Assembly (NCBI GenBank): GCA_949296305.1
Contig: CASFOT010000083.1
Coordinates: 1 to 36,941 of the forward strand
From: an uncultured Erysipelotrichaceae bacterium
Lineage (GTDB): Bacteria; Bacillota_I; Bacilli_A; Erysipelotrichales; Erysipelotrichaceae
Direction of reading: 5' to 3'
DNA length: 36,941 nt
The position numbers were made by a program, and so were the translations under genes. This document shows, piece after piece, positions 16,822 through 24,341 of this stretch. The notes beneath the pieces are model-generated. The model saw only the letters and a list, made by a program, of their open reading frames with translations, was not told the DNA's origin and did not search any database. Within the stretch, counting starts at the first letter, position 1. Each line of letters begins with the position of its first letter.

Positions 16822-17796
16822 TTATCGATTGGAAAAATCAATGTCCGGCCAAAGTTCTTTAAAATCAAGGAACTGGACATCTTCCTTATTTTCGATCTTA
16901 GCTTGCTGCAACAGCACGTTCATGCTTGTCACCCGATATTTTTTTCCCTTGTATTCCACCTGTGCATTCAGCTTCGGTAACCCTTGGCGCATTTCTTTAT
17001 ATTGTGCATCTTCATATTTGAGGCAGCACATCAGTTTTCCGCACTGACCGCTTAATTTTTGAATATTCAATGCCAAAAGCTGATTTTTGGCCATGTTGAT
17101 CGATACCACATCAAAATCATTTAAAAATCTAGAACAGCAAGTTTCCATTCCACAAGTTCCTAATCCGCCAATGATCTTTGACTTGTTACGCGCACCGACC
17201 TGACGCAGTTCAATACGGCAGCGGAAACGGCTTGCCAATTCTTTTAATAACTCTCTGAAATCAACACGTTCTTCCGCAACATAGACAAAAATGATCTTGC
17301 TGCAATCGAGCGTATATTCTGCTTCGATCAAATGCATGTCCAGGCCAAGCATCTTGATGCATTCATCACAGATCGTCAATGCGCGTTTTGCTTTCTCGAT
17401 GTTTTCCTGTTCTTTTTCTAAATCTTTGTCCGTTGCTTTGCGAAGCACCGGTTTAATTTCCATGCCGTTATTTTGTACGAAGAACGGCTCGCACTCTTTG
17501 ACGATCGTTCCTAATTCTTGACCGCGCACCGTTTCAACGACAACACGGTCATTTACTTTTATATCTTCACCATCATAGCCGAATGTATAAATCTTTCTTG
17601 ATTCTTTGAAGCTTACGTATGCCAGAAAACGATAATGATGATTGATCATTTCTTCCTCAGTTTGTGTACGTTCATCACTTCGATCGGTCTTCTTTTCGAT
17701 CCTATGATTGTTTCTCTTTTCTTTTCCTTGCTCATTGGTATAAGAACCGCGGTTTTTATTCCGTACACGTTCCGTGCTTCTGTTCTCTTCGCTCAT
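16822..17796 (-). CDS. ricT: PSP1-domain protein RicT (YaaT)
   Basis: 324 aa. The first 50 residues are charged and probably disordered. The PSP1 domain follows, with GTCGMETCCSRFL (Cys215, 220, 221) and SGQCGKLMCCLKYE (Cys252, 257, 258), a cysteine set that in Bacillus RicT helps bind an Fe-S cluster in the RicAFT (Y-) complex that acts with RNase Y. Its place between holB and rsmI is typical of Firmicutes. GAGG lies 7 nt before the ATG, and the start overlaps the holB stop by 4 nt. Confidence 0.94.
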   Translation of the reverse strand: MSEENRSTERVRNKNRGSYTNEQGKEKRNNHRIEKKTDRSDERTQTEEEMINHHYRFLAYVSFKESRKIYTFGYDGEDIKVNDRVVVETVRGQELGTIVKECEPFFVQNNGMEIKPVLRKATDKDLEKEQENIEKAKRALTICDECIKMLGLDMHLIEAEYTLDCSKIIFVYVAEERVDFRELLKELASRFRCRIELRQVGARNKSKIIGGLGTCGMETCCSRFLNDFDVVSINMAKNQLLALNIQKLSGQCGKLMCCLKYEDAQYKEMRQGLPKLNAQVEYKGKKYRVTSMNVLLQQAKIENKEDVQFLDFKELWPDIDFSNR

Positions 17797-18779
17797 CTTC
17801 TCACCTCTTTTAATTCTGCCATCATCTGATCAGCCAGCAGTTGCAAATTGACTGATCTTCGCAGCAAATCTTTTTTATTTAATAAAATTTGTATCACTTC
17901 TATAAGCTGTTCGTTACTCCATGGCTGTTTTTCCCATAATGCTCGATACGCTTCATCTTTACATGCCAATGTCTGCTGTGTGCAGTCTTTTGCATATCGA
18001 AGCATCATATCCAAAAACCATGAAAAAGAATTTTTCCCCAGCTTTTTATTCTTGGAAGGATATCCTTGCAGTTCCAAGAACAACGCCGCTTGTTCTTCAT
18101 TTTTTAACAACCGCTGGATCAGCTCAAAGAACACAAAGCGTGCATGCTGATAATCTTCACTTTCACTGATCTCAGTCATCTGCTGTGCGCTGCAGCGAAT
18201 GCTGGACAACAGATAAGCATCGTATTCATCGCAATAAGCCAGTCCTTGTTCATAACTCTCTTTACGATTCAATGCATGAAAAGGAATACATTGGCAACGT
18301 GAAACGATCGTAGGCATGACCAATTCCAATTGATCTGCCACTAAGATTGCCACGACTCCTTCCACTGGTTCCTCCAAAAATTTCAATAGTGCGTTTAATG
18401 CTTCGCTTGTGGCATTCTCCACGTGGTTTAAGATATAGATCTTATGCATGTCTGCTTCCAATGCTGTTTTTACAAACATTTCCTGTACACGAAGCACATC
18501 ATTTTTCTTAATGGATGTTTCACTTCCATCGATAAAGCAGTAATCTGCATACTCTCCTGCTGCCACACGCCGGCAGATATTGCAAGTTTCACAAGCAAAT
18601 GCATCATCTGAAGATTTACATAAGATGCTTTGTGCAAACAGAACTGCCATTTCTTTTTTTCCTGTTCCTTTTGGGCCATGAAATAAGTAGGCATGAGCAA
18701 AAGCTTCTTTCTGCAATGCGTTGCGAAGCGTCTGCCACACGATCGGCTGTTGTTTCTGGAGCAGCTTTTGTTTACACAT
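17793..18779 (-). CDS. holB: DNA polymerase III subunit delta'
   Basis: 328 aa. The AAA+ clamp-loader domain has AHAYLFHGPKGTGKKEMA (P-loop), a four-cysteine zinc region including CETCNIC, the HVENATSEALNALLKFLEEP segment typical of delta'/gamma subunits, and the SRC motif in TIVSRCQ. It is part of the clamp loader that places the beta clamp on DNA. The start overlaps the end of tmk by 8 nt and the end overlaps ricT by 4 nt, so the genes form a tight operon. Confidence 0.95.
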   Translation of the reverse strand: MCKQKLLQKQQPIVWQTLRNALQKEAFAHAYLFHGPKGTGKKEMAVLFAQSILCKSSDDAFACETCNICRRVAAGEYADYCFIDGSETSIKKNDVLRVQEMFVKTALEADMHKIYILNHVENATSEALNALLKFLEEPVEGVVAILVADQLELVMPTIVSRCQCIPFHALNRKESYEQGLAYCDEYDAYLLSSIRCSAQQMTEISESEDYQHARFVFFELIQRLLKNEEQAALFLELQGYPSKNKKLGKNSFSWFLDMMLRYAKDCTQQTLACKDEAYRALWEKQPWSNEQLIEVIQILLNKKDLLRRSVNLQLLADQMMAELKEVRR

Positions 18780-19401
18780 GAGCGAGGATCCTTTCGATTT
18801 CTTCTAAACAGGCATCTTTAACTTCTGTGATACTTTGTTGAGCATCGATGACATGAATACGTTGTGGATAACGTTTTTTTACCATTTCATAACCTAAGCG
18901 TACTCGCTGATGGAATGCATCATTTTCTTGGTCCAGGCGATCTTTATTTCCTCGTCCTTCCATCCGTTTCATCGCTTCTTCAACGCTGACGTCTAAAAAC
19001 AATGTCAGGTCTGGCAGACATCCTTGTGTAGCAAACAAGTTCATCTCATAAACTTCTTTGATTCCGATCGAACGTCCCATTCCCTGATAAGCAAGCGAGC
19101 TGTCTATAAACCGATCACAAATCACATGCGTTCCTGCTTCTAATGCAGGCAATATTTTTTCCACCAAGTGCTGACGGCGGCTGGCCGCATACAATAAAGC
19201 TTCCGTCCGTGCATCCATTCCTGTATTCTTTGGATCCAGGATGATCGTACGAATCTGTTCGGCAATCTCAATACCGCCGGGCTCTCTAGTAAAGACCACA
19301 GGGATTCCCTGTGCCTGCAATTCTTCAAATACCAGTTTGCTGATGGTCGTCTTCCCGCTTCCATCATTTCCTTCAAATGTGATGAATTTTCCTCTGTTCA
19401 C
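18772..19401 (-). CDS. tmk: Thymidylate kinase
   Basis: 209 aa from a GTG start. P-loop FEGNDGSGKTT, the TREPGG motif that binds dTMP, DRFIDSSLAYQG, and a lid region with GRGNKDRLDQE are all present. It phosphorylates dTMP to dTDP. The frame reaches 19410, also a GTG, but GAGGAG abuts that codon and lies 8 nt from the GTG at 19401. The product from 19401 (MNRGKFITFEG) matches the usual N terminus. First gene of the tmk-holB-ricT-rsmI operon. Confidence 0.97.
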   Translation of the reverse strand: MNRGKFITFEGNDGSGKTTISKLVFEELQAQGIPVVFTREPGGIEIAEQIRTIILDPKNTGMDARTEALLYAASRRQHLVEKILPALEAGTHVICDRFIDSSLAYQGMGRSIGIKEVYEMNLFATQGCLPDLTLFLDVSVEEAMKRMEGRGNKDRLDQENDAFHQRVRLGYEMVKKRYPQRIHVIDAQQSITEVKDACLEEIERILAHV

Positions 19402-19516
19402 ATTTTTCACTCCTCAAAGTTACCATGCAGATCAGCTTCCATGCATGCGAATATATTGTACCATAAAAACAAGCGCTTCACATCTATGTTCTTTATTTCC
19501 CCTTTTCTGCATCCAT

Positions 19517-19546
19517 AAAAAAAATACCGCTCGATATCGAGCGATA
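19517..19546 (-). terminator. Terminator of the deo operon
   Basis: A 16-nt self-complementary core (19528-19543, CGCTCGATATCGAGCG), extended by further pairs, is followed on the minus strand by a run of eight T (complement of 19517-19524). It lies just past the deoB stop codon. Confidence 0.88.
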
Positions 19547-19561
19547 CTTTTCGATAGATCC

Positions 19562-20752
19562 TTATTTGATTTCTTGCAGACGTGACGTGCCGATCGTGCC
19601 TTCCGGCATCTTCACATCAAAGTTTTCGGCGATCGTTGCGCCGATATCCGCAAATGTTTTCCCTTCAGTCAATAAACCATGACCATTCATCGAAGGTGAA
19701 TAAACGATCAACGGCACCATCTCACGTGTATGATCCGTTCCTTTAAATGTAGGGTCATTGCCATGATCTGCAGTGATGATCAGCAAATCATCTTTTCGTA
19801 AAAGAGTTAACAAACGACCCAGCCGTTCATCAAAACGTTCCAATTCTTCCCCATAACCGATTGGATTGCGGCGATGTCCCCACAACGCATCAAAATCCAC
19901 TAAGTTGACAAAGCACAAACCATGGAAATCTTTTTCTGCCAATTCGATCGTTTGTTCCATTCCATGCACACTGCTGGTTGAACGATATGCTTCTGTGATT
20001 CCTTCCCCGTCAAAGATATCTTTGATCTTTCCGACACTGATCACATCATATCCCTCAGCTTTCAAAGCATCCAGCACAGTCTTCCCATATGGCTTCAACG
20101 CATAGTCATGACGATTGCTTGTACGGACGAATTCCCCTTTGTGCATTCCTGTATATGGTCGAGCAATAACTCGTCCTACGCGCCATTCCTCCTTCATCGT
20201 CAATTCTCTGGCTGCTTCACAATAACGATACAAAGTTTCTAATCCCATCGTTTCTTCATTCCCGCAGATCTGCAATACAGAGTCTGCGGAAGTATAAACG
20301 ATCAGATCTCCCTGATTGATTTCCTGTTCAGCTAATTCATCCAAGATCTCCGTTCCGCTGGCTGATTTGTTTCCAATGATCCGTCTATGGTCACATCGTC
20401 TGCTCAATTCATCTAATAGTTCCTGTGGAAAACCTGTATCTGTAAATGTTTGAAACGGCGATGTGATGTGAAGGCCCATCATTTCCCAATGTCCGGTCAT
20501 TGTGTCCTTTCCTGCACTGGCTTCCTGCAATTTCGTGTAATAACCCATCGGTTCCTGGACAGGTTCGATATGATCTAACGGATGCAAATTTGCAATGCCA
20601 AGCTGTTGAAGGAACGGAATATGCAGATCTTTTTTTTGTTCGCTGATGTGACCTAATGTATCACTGCCTTCATCTCCATACTCTTTTGCATCTGGTCCAG
20701 CGCCAACGCCTAATGAATCGATGACGATCGTAAAAATACGTTTATATTTCAT
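19562..20752 (-). CDS. deoB: Phosphopentomutase DeoB
   Basis: 396 aa. Alkaline-phosphatase-superfamily metal sites: [14 protein letters not shown] near the N terminus (Asp ligand), [13 protein letters not shown] (nucleophile Thr), [15 protein letters not shown] and the C-terminal [18 protein letters not shown] (Asp/His ligands). It converts (deoxy)ribose-1-phosphate to the 5-phosphate, the step after DeoD. The frame is open to 20785, but GGAGG lies 6 nt before the ATG at 20752, which is the usual N terminus ([12 protein letters not shown]). The start is just downstream of the deoD stop. Confidence 0.97.
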   Translation of the reverse strand: MKYKRIFTIVIDSLGVGAGPDAKEYGDEGSDTLGHISEQKKDLHIPFLQQLGIANLHPLDHIEPVQEPMGYYTKLQEASAGKDTMTGHWEMMGLHITSPFQTFTDTGFPQELLDELSRRCDHRRIIGNKSASGTEILDELAEQEINQGDLIVYTSADSVLQICGNEETMGLETLYRYCEAARELTMKEEWRVGRVIARPYTGMHKGEFVRTSNRHDYALKPYGKTVLDALKAEGYDVISVGKIKDIFDGEGITEAYRSTSSVHGMEQTIELAEKDFHGLCFVNLVDFDALWGHRRNPIGYGEELERFDERLGRLLTLLRKDDLLIITADHGNDPTFKGTDHTREMVPLIVYSPSMNGHGLLTEGKTFADIGATIAENFDVKMPEGTIGTSRLQEIK

Positions 20753-20753
20753 A

Positions 20754-21473
20754 TCAAGCCTCCATGCTTGCAGCTTCCAAAGCAACTTCCATCATATTAG
20801 CAAATGAGGTCTGTCTCTCTTCCGCACTTGCATGTACATCGCTGACCAATGAATCGGAGATCGTCAATAAGCAGGCAGCATGTTTTCCTAAGATATGGGC
20901 ATTATGGAACAATGCAAAGCTTTCCATCTCCACGCATACACAGCCATGTTCCCGATAGAAATCTTCATATGTCGGCATGTTTTTCTCTGCGTAGAATACA
21001 TCGCTGGAATGGATGCGTGCACAGCGTATCTCTTTTTTCAATGTGCTTGCGGCTTCTTTGATTGTTGCATTCAGCTGTGCGCTTGGTCTCATAATATCTT
21101 CTTTGACCCCTGCCTGCGCATATGGGAACGTGGATTCGCTCCATGCGCTGTCTGCTAGTACCAGATCAAAGAGATGCAGGTCATCAACGTATGCGCCTGC
21201 GCTTCCGATGCGGATGATCGCTTCTACATCATAAAACTTGAACAATTCATAGGAATAGATCCCGATGCTGGCCATCCCCATGCCGCTGCCCATCACGGAA
21301 ATCCGTTTCCCTTTATATGTTCCTGTATAGCCAAACATATTTCTTACGGCATTGAACTGTACCGGATCCTCCAAGTACGTTTCCGCAATGTATTTTGCGC
21401 GCAATGGATCGCCCGGCATCAATACGACCTTTGCGATCTCTCCTTTTTCTGCATGATTGTGTGCTGTACTCAT
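20754..21473 (-). CDS. deoD: Purine nucleoside phosphorylase, DeoD type (copy 1)
   Basis: 239 aa. Signature segments are [16 protein letters not shown] (phosphate loop), [37 protein letters not shown] (ribose-binding Glu) and [21 protein letters not shown] (catalytic Asp and Arg). It cleaves purine (deoxy)nucleosides to base plus (deoxy)ribose-1-phosphate. AGGAGG lies 8 nt before the ATG. It shares an operon with deoB. A paralogue lies at 22339-23055 and differs at GSAGAY versus GSCGAY and VEMES versus VDMES. Confidence 0.96.
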   Translation of the reverse strand: MSTAHNHAEKGEIAKVVLMPGDPLRAKYIAETYLEDPVQFNAVRNMFGYTGTYKGKRISVMGSGMGMASIGIYSYELFKFYDVEAIIRIGSAGAYVDDLHLFDLVLADSAWSESTFPYAQAGVKEDIMRPSAQLNATIKEAASTLKKEIRCARIHSSDVFYAEKNMPTYEDFYREHGCVCVEMESFALFHNAHILGKHAACLLTISDSLVSDVHASAEERQTSFANMMEVALEAASMEA

Positions 21474-21488
21474 AATGTCTTCCTCCTT

Positions 21489-22097
21489 TTAGTTTTCAGC
21501 TGGCAAAAACCTGTGAATTGCATGACAAGAAAGCAGTTTGATAAAAAGCTGTATACCGCTTCCCATACAAAGAATAGCTAACAATGTTCCTATGGCTGCT
21601 GGTGCACCTAACCCGATGCCGGTGATCGCTAATATCACATCACAAAGCGTGCGCACGACACCGACCGTCAGGTGACCGCGTTCGCAAACGGTAAATACCA
21701 ATGCTTCATAAGCGCCTTTTCCATAATCAGCCAAAGCATAAAGCGCTATGCCAAATGCAAGGATCGCAAAACCAATGATCATCCATGCAATGCGGAATAT
21801 AAATGGCCATGTGGCAAGATCAGAAAAAGCCAAATGATCGGTCACAATCGCAATTGCTGCTGGATTGATCAAAGAACCGATATGGATCTGATGACGATCC
21901 AAAAAGAATACGATAACAAGCAGCACGGCACATACCAAAAGATTTGCCTGTCCTACGGTAATATGCAGATGGTCAGCGATCCCGATCCAAAATAAAGTCA
22001 TTGGATCGCTTCCTGCATTTACACCGATGGTGATGCTGATGCCGATCCCCATGATCAAGGAACCCAGCGTGACGAACAACAATTTTTTTAATTTCAT
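21489..22097 (-). CDS. YczE/YyaS/YitT family membrane protein
   Basis: 202 aa with about five or six membrane segments and few charges. The N-terminal segment with LGSLIMGIGISITIGVNAGSDPMTLFW and the second half with YGKGAYEALVFTVCERGHLTVGVVRTLCDV match the YczE/YitT-like integral membrane family, whose function is not established. It is the first gene of the deo operon (15 nt before deoD), so a link to nucleoside uptake or release is possible but unproven. AGGAG is 1 nt from the ATG at 22103 and 7 nt from the ATG at 22097, so 22097 is preferred. Confidence 0.85.
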   Translation of the reverse strand: MKLKKLLFVTLGSLIMGIGISITIGVNAGSDPMTLFWIGIADHLHITVGQANLLVCAVLLVIVFFLDRHQIHIGSLINPAAIAIVTDHLAFSDLATWPFIFRIAWMIIGFAILAFGIALYALADYGKGAYEALVFTVCERGHLTVGVVRTLCDVILAITGIGLGAPAAIGTLLAILCMGSGIQLFIKLLSCHAIHRFLPAEN

Positions 22098-22114
22098 GAA
22101 CATGCTCCTTTCGT

Positions 22115-22151
22115 AAAAAGATACTGCAAAGATTTTCTTTACAGTATCTTT
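22115..22151 (-). terminator. Terminator-like hairpin in the leader of yczE-deoD-deoB
   Basis: A 10-bp stem (22117-22126 with 22142-22151), extended by inner AAAG/CTTT pairing, is followed on the minus strand by TTTTT. It lies between a good promoter (22179-22207) and the AGGAG of yczE. It therefore looks like an attenuator in the short 5' leader rather than the end of an upstream gene, which has its own terminator at 22281-22313. Confidence 0.65.
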
Positions 22152-22178
22152 AAGCAGCCATTCACTTTTTACACTTTT

Positions 22179-22207
22179 ACTATAGCGCTTGCCTCTTTCT
22201 TACGCAA
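22179..22207 (-). promoter_or_regulatory. Promoter of the yczE-deoD-deoB operon
   Basis: On the minus strand TTGCGT (22207-22202) and TATAGT (22184-22179) have a 17-bp spacer. The predicted transcript starts about 20 nt before the leader hairpin at 22115-22151. Confidence 0.65.
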
Positions 22208-22280
22208 ATATAGTTTTTCCACAGGGTACGGAAAAAGTGTATGTACTGCAAAGGATCCTTCATGAATCTTCATCAAGGCA

Positions 22281-22313
22281 AAAAGCCCCGTCTTGACAGC
22301 TGAGAAACGAGGC
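22281..22313 (-). terminator. Terminator of the PTS-PNP operon
   Basis: A 7-bp GC-rich stem (22285-22291 with 22307-22313, one G-T pair) is followed on the minus strand by TTTTT within GGGGCTTTTTGCC. It lies about 26 nt past the stop codon of the second deoD gene. Confidence 0.75.
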
Positions 22314-22338
22314 CCTTCCTTACTATAATGAAGGTACG

Positions 22339-23055
22339 CTATGCATATTTCCACAAGACATCCAGTGCAATTTCGATCATTTCATCAAAACTGCGTTCAC
22401 GTTCCTCACTGGATAGCTTTTCTTTTCGAGCTGGAAGATCACTGACCGTTAACAAGGTCGCTGCTTTTTTATCAGTGAATGCCGCCGTATGAAATAAGGC
22501 AAAGCTTTCCATATCGACCCCCAGACAGCCTTTGACATCACAAAGATCGTGCAGATCTTCCTTTAACTGATGATAAAAACAATCACTGGTATGAATACGT
22601 CCTTTTCGGCTGTTTGCTTGATGTGCAAGCGCACACGCATAAAGCTGATCACTTAATTCTTTATCCGGATATACGATGTGTTCCAAACTGCCGCTATACG
22701 TTTGCGCATATGTAGACTCACTATAACAGCTGTCAGCGATAATGATTTCTTTCAACTGCAGATCATCCGCATAAGCACCGCATGAACCAGCACGAATGAT
22801 CACTTCACAATCATATTTATAGAAAAGTTCGTGTGAATAAATCCCCATTGATCCACATCCCATGCCGCTGCCCATCACAGTGATCCTTTTTCCTTTATAA
22901 GTACCCGTATAAGCAAACATATTCCGTACATCATTGATTAAGACTGCATTTGTCAAAAACTTTTGGGCAATATATTGTGCACGCAATGGATCGCCAGGCA
23001 TCAATACGGCTTTAGCGACTTCTTCTTTTTGTGCACGGTTATGAGCGGTTGCCAT
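22339..23055 (-). CDS. deoD: Purine nucleoside phosphorylase, DeoD type (copy 2)
   Basis: 238 aa. It matches copy 1 along its whole length: [67 protein letters not shown] and TVSDLPARKEKLSSEERERSF, with the catalytic Asp and Arg kept. The frame opens at 23067, but the ATG at 23055 overlaps the stop codon of the preceding gene as TAATG and aligns exactly with the start of copy 1. It closes an operon of PTS genes, which is unusual company for a nucleoside phosphorylase. A different substrate from copy 1 is possible. Confidence 0.93.
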   Translation of the reverse strand: MATAHNRAQKEEVAKAVLMPGDPLRAQYIAQKFLTNAVLINDVRNMFAYTGTYKGKRITVMGSGMGCGSMGIYSHELFYKYDCEVIIRAGSCGAYADDLQLKEIIIADSCYSESTYAQTYSGSLEHIVYPDKELSDQLYACALAHQANSRKGRIHTSDCFYHQLKEDLHDLCDVKGCLGVDMESFALFHTAAFTDKKAATLLTVSDLPARKEKLSSEERERSFDEMIEIALDVLWKYA

Positions 23056-23666
23056 TAAAACTGCCATCCATTGAATTTGAATGTGGTGTCTGTCACGTTA
23101 TCAGGATCATATTCTTCCAAGATCTTGGCATAACGTTCCTTGTAGTCATTATCAATTTCTGCCTGCGGAACCACTTTGCTTGCCTCATTCAGGAAATGGA
23201 ATGAATCACGTCCCATCGCCTGGCCGCGTTGCGTATGTTTATCTAAGGCATAATCAGGAATTTCAGGCAGTTTGCCCATTGCAAAGCTCTTGATGCAGAT
23301 ATTCTTCAGTAAATCACTTGAACGATCTTTTTGGCTTTGGCACATATAACGAATCGCATGGATGAAATAGATCGTACGATCATTATCCGCATAATCAAAG
23401 TTCAAACGTGCTTGTGACAAAGAATTTACCACTACAGCAGCTAATGGATTTCCCATGCCGATATCTTCCACAGAAATCGTTAACAGGCGTCTCCAGAGTT
23501 TTTCTTCCAACTGAGGAGAAGAAATATACAATTCATAAGCAAACATGCAAGCTTGCTCTTCCAAACCGCGGCGAATCGATTTTTGAAGCGCAGAGATCAC
23601 TTCATCACAGGCATATCCATTGCGCGTCGTAATCTTGGACCACGGGTCATACATTTGTTTTCCCAT
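23055..23666 (-). CDS. Stand-alone RarA/MgsA C-terminal-like protein
   Basis: 203 aa. The stretch with VISALQKSIRRGLEEQA, LEEKLWRRLLTISVEDIGMGNP and later IYFIHAIRYMCQSQKDR resembles the helical C-terminal domain of the AAA+ recombination factor RarA/MgsA. There is no P-loop, so it cannot be an ATPase. Similar stand-alone proteins occur in Firmicutes with unknown role. It ends DxTFKFNGWQF. GGAGGG lies 6 nt before the ATG. It sits between EIIA and the second deoD, with TAATG coupling to the latter. Confidence 0.72.
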   Translation of the reverse strand: MGKQMYDPWSKITTRNGYACDEVISALQKSIRRGLEEQACMFAYELYISSPQLEEKLWRRLLTISVEDIGMGNPLAAVVVNSLSQARLNFDYADNDRTIYFIHAIRYMCQSQKDRSSDLLKNICIKSFAMGKLPEIPDYALDKHTQRGQAMGRDSFHFLNEASKVVPQAEIDNDYKERYAKILEEYDPDNVTDTTFKFNGWQF

Positions 23667-23681
23667 CGTTTTCCCTCCATT

Positions 23682-24020
23682 CTATGCTTTATCGTCTTCA
23701 AAATACTTCAGCTTTTTATATACTTCTATTAACTCGAGCGCAAACAATTTCATTGTTTCGCTGCTCATAAACTGGTCTTCTGCATGCAGGATCAACATGG
23801 ACACCTGCGGCGTATTTTCTGATGCCTCTTTTTGTAAAAGCTGAAGATGTGCATCATGTGCTTCCTTCAACACAGAATCGCCTTCTTCGATCTTTTTCAT
23901 CGCTTCATCAAATCGATAAGCTCTAGCCAGACGTGCAGATTCCACATAATTAGACTTTGCCACTCCTGCATAAGCGATGATCTCCATCGCTGAAGAACCC
24001 AGCTGTTCTAAATCTAACAT
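23682..24020 (-). CDS. PTS lactose/cellobiose-family EIIA
   Basis: 112 aa, the usual length of this small helical trimeric IIA. The conserved histidine that accepts phosphate from HPr lies in LILHAEDQFM (His79), and the N terminus EQLGSSAMEIIAYAGVAKS is typical. It passes phosphate to the EIIB encoded just upstream. The start is preceded by AAAGGA. The 4-nt spacing from EIIB and the shared strand put it in one operon with EIIC, the PRD regulator and EIIB. Confidence 0.93.
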   Translation of the reverse strand: MLDLEQLGSSAMEIIAYAGVAKSNYVESARLARAYRFDEAMKKIEEGDSVLKEAHDAHLQLLQKEASENTPQVSMLILHAEDQFMSSETMKLFALELIEVYKKLKYFEDDKA

Positions 24021-24024
24021 AAAA

Positions 24025-24318
24025 TTATCCTTTCATTGCTTTTGCCGCTTCATAAGCAGATTTTCCATCAGCGATCGCATAGACACGCATATCCACTGCG
24101 TCCGTAGGAATACCTAGTTTTGATTTTACATCATTTACTGCATATTTGATCTGCGGTGCCACCAGACAAACATCCCATTTGCCTTTTTCATCAGCTACGC
24201 TTGAAGCGCTGACCGCCTGTACCACTGCTTCATCACCGATGCTTTTCGCATATTCTTGAATTTTCTTCACTAAGATTGAGCTAGACATACCGGCATTACA
24301 TACAACTAAAATTTTCAT
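24025..24318 (-). CDS. PTS lactose/cellobiose-family EIIB
   Basis: 97 aa. The N-terminal P-loop-like MKILVVCNAGMSSSILV contains the phosphorylated cysteine (Cys7) of cellobiose-type IIB, and the rest (WDVCLVAPQIKY...) completes the small alpha/beta fold. It receives phosphate from EIIA and transfers it to the sugar bound in EIIC. GGAG precedes the ATG. The substrate cannot be read from the sequence. Confidence 0.94.
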   Translation of the reverse strand: MKILVVCNAGMSSSILVKKIQEYAKSIGDEAVVQAVSASSVADEKGKWDVCLVAPQIKYAVNDVKSKLGIPTDAVDMRVYAIADGKSAYEAAKAMKG

Positions 24319-24341
24319 AATTCACGACACTCCTTTTCTGT

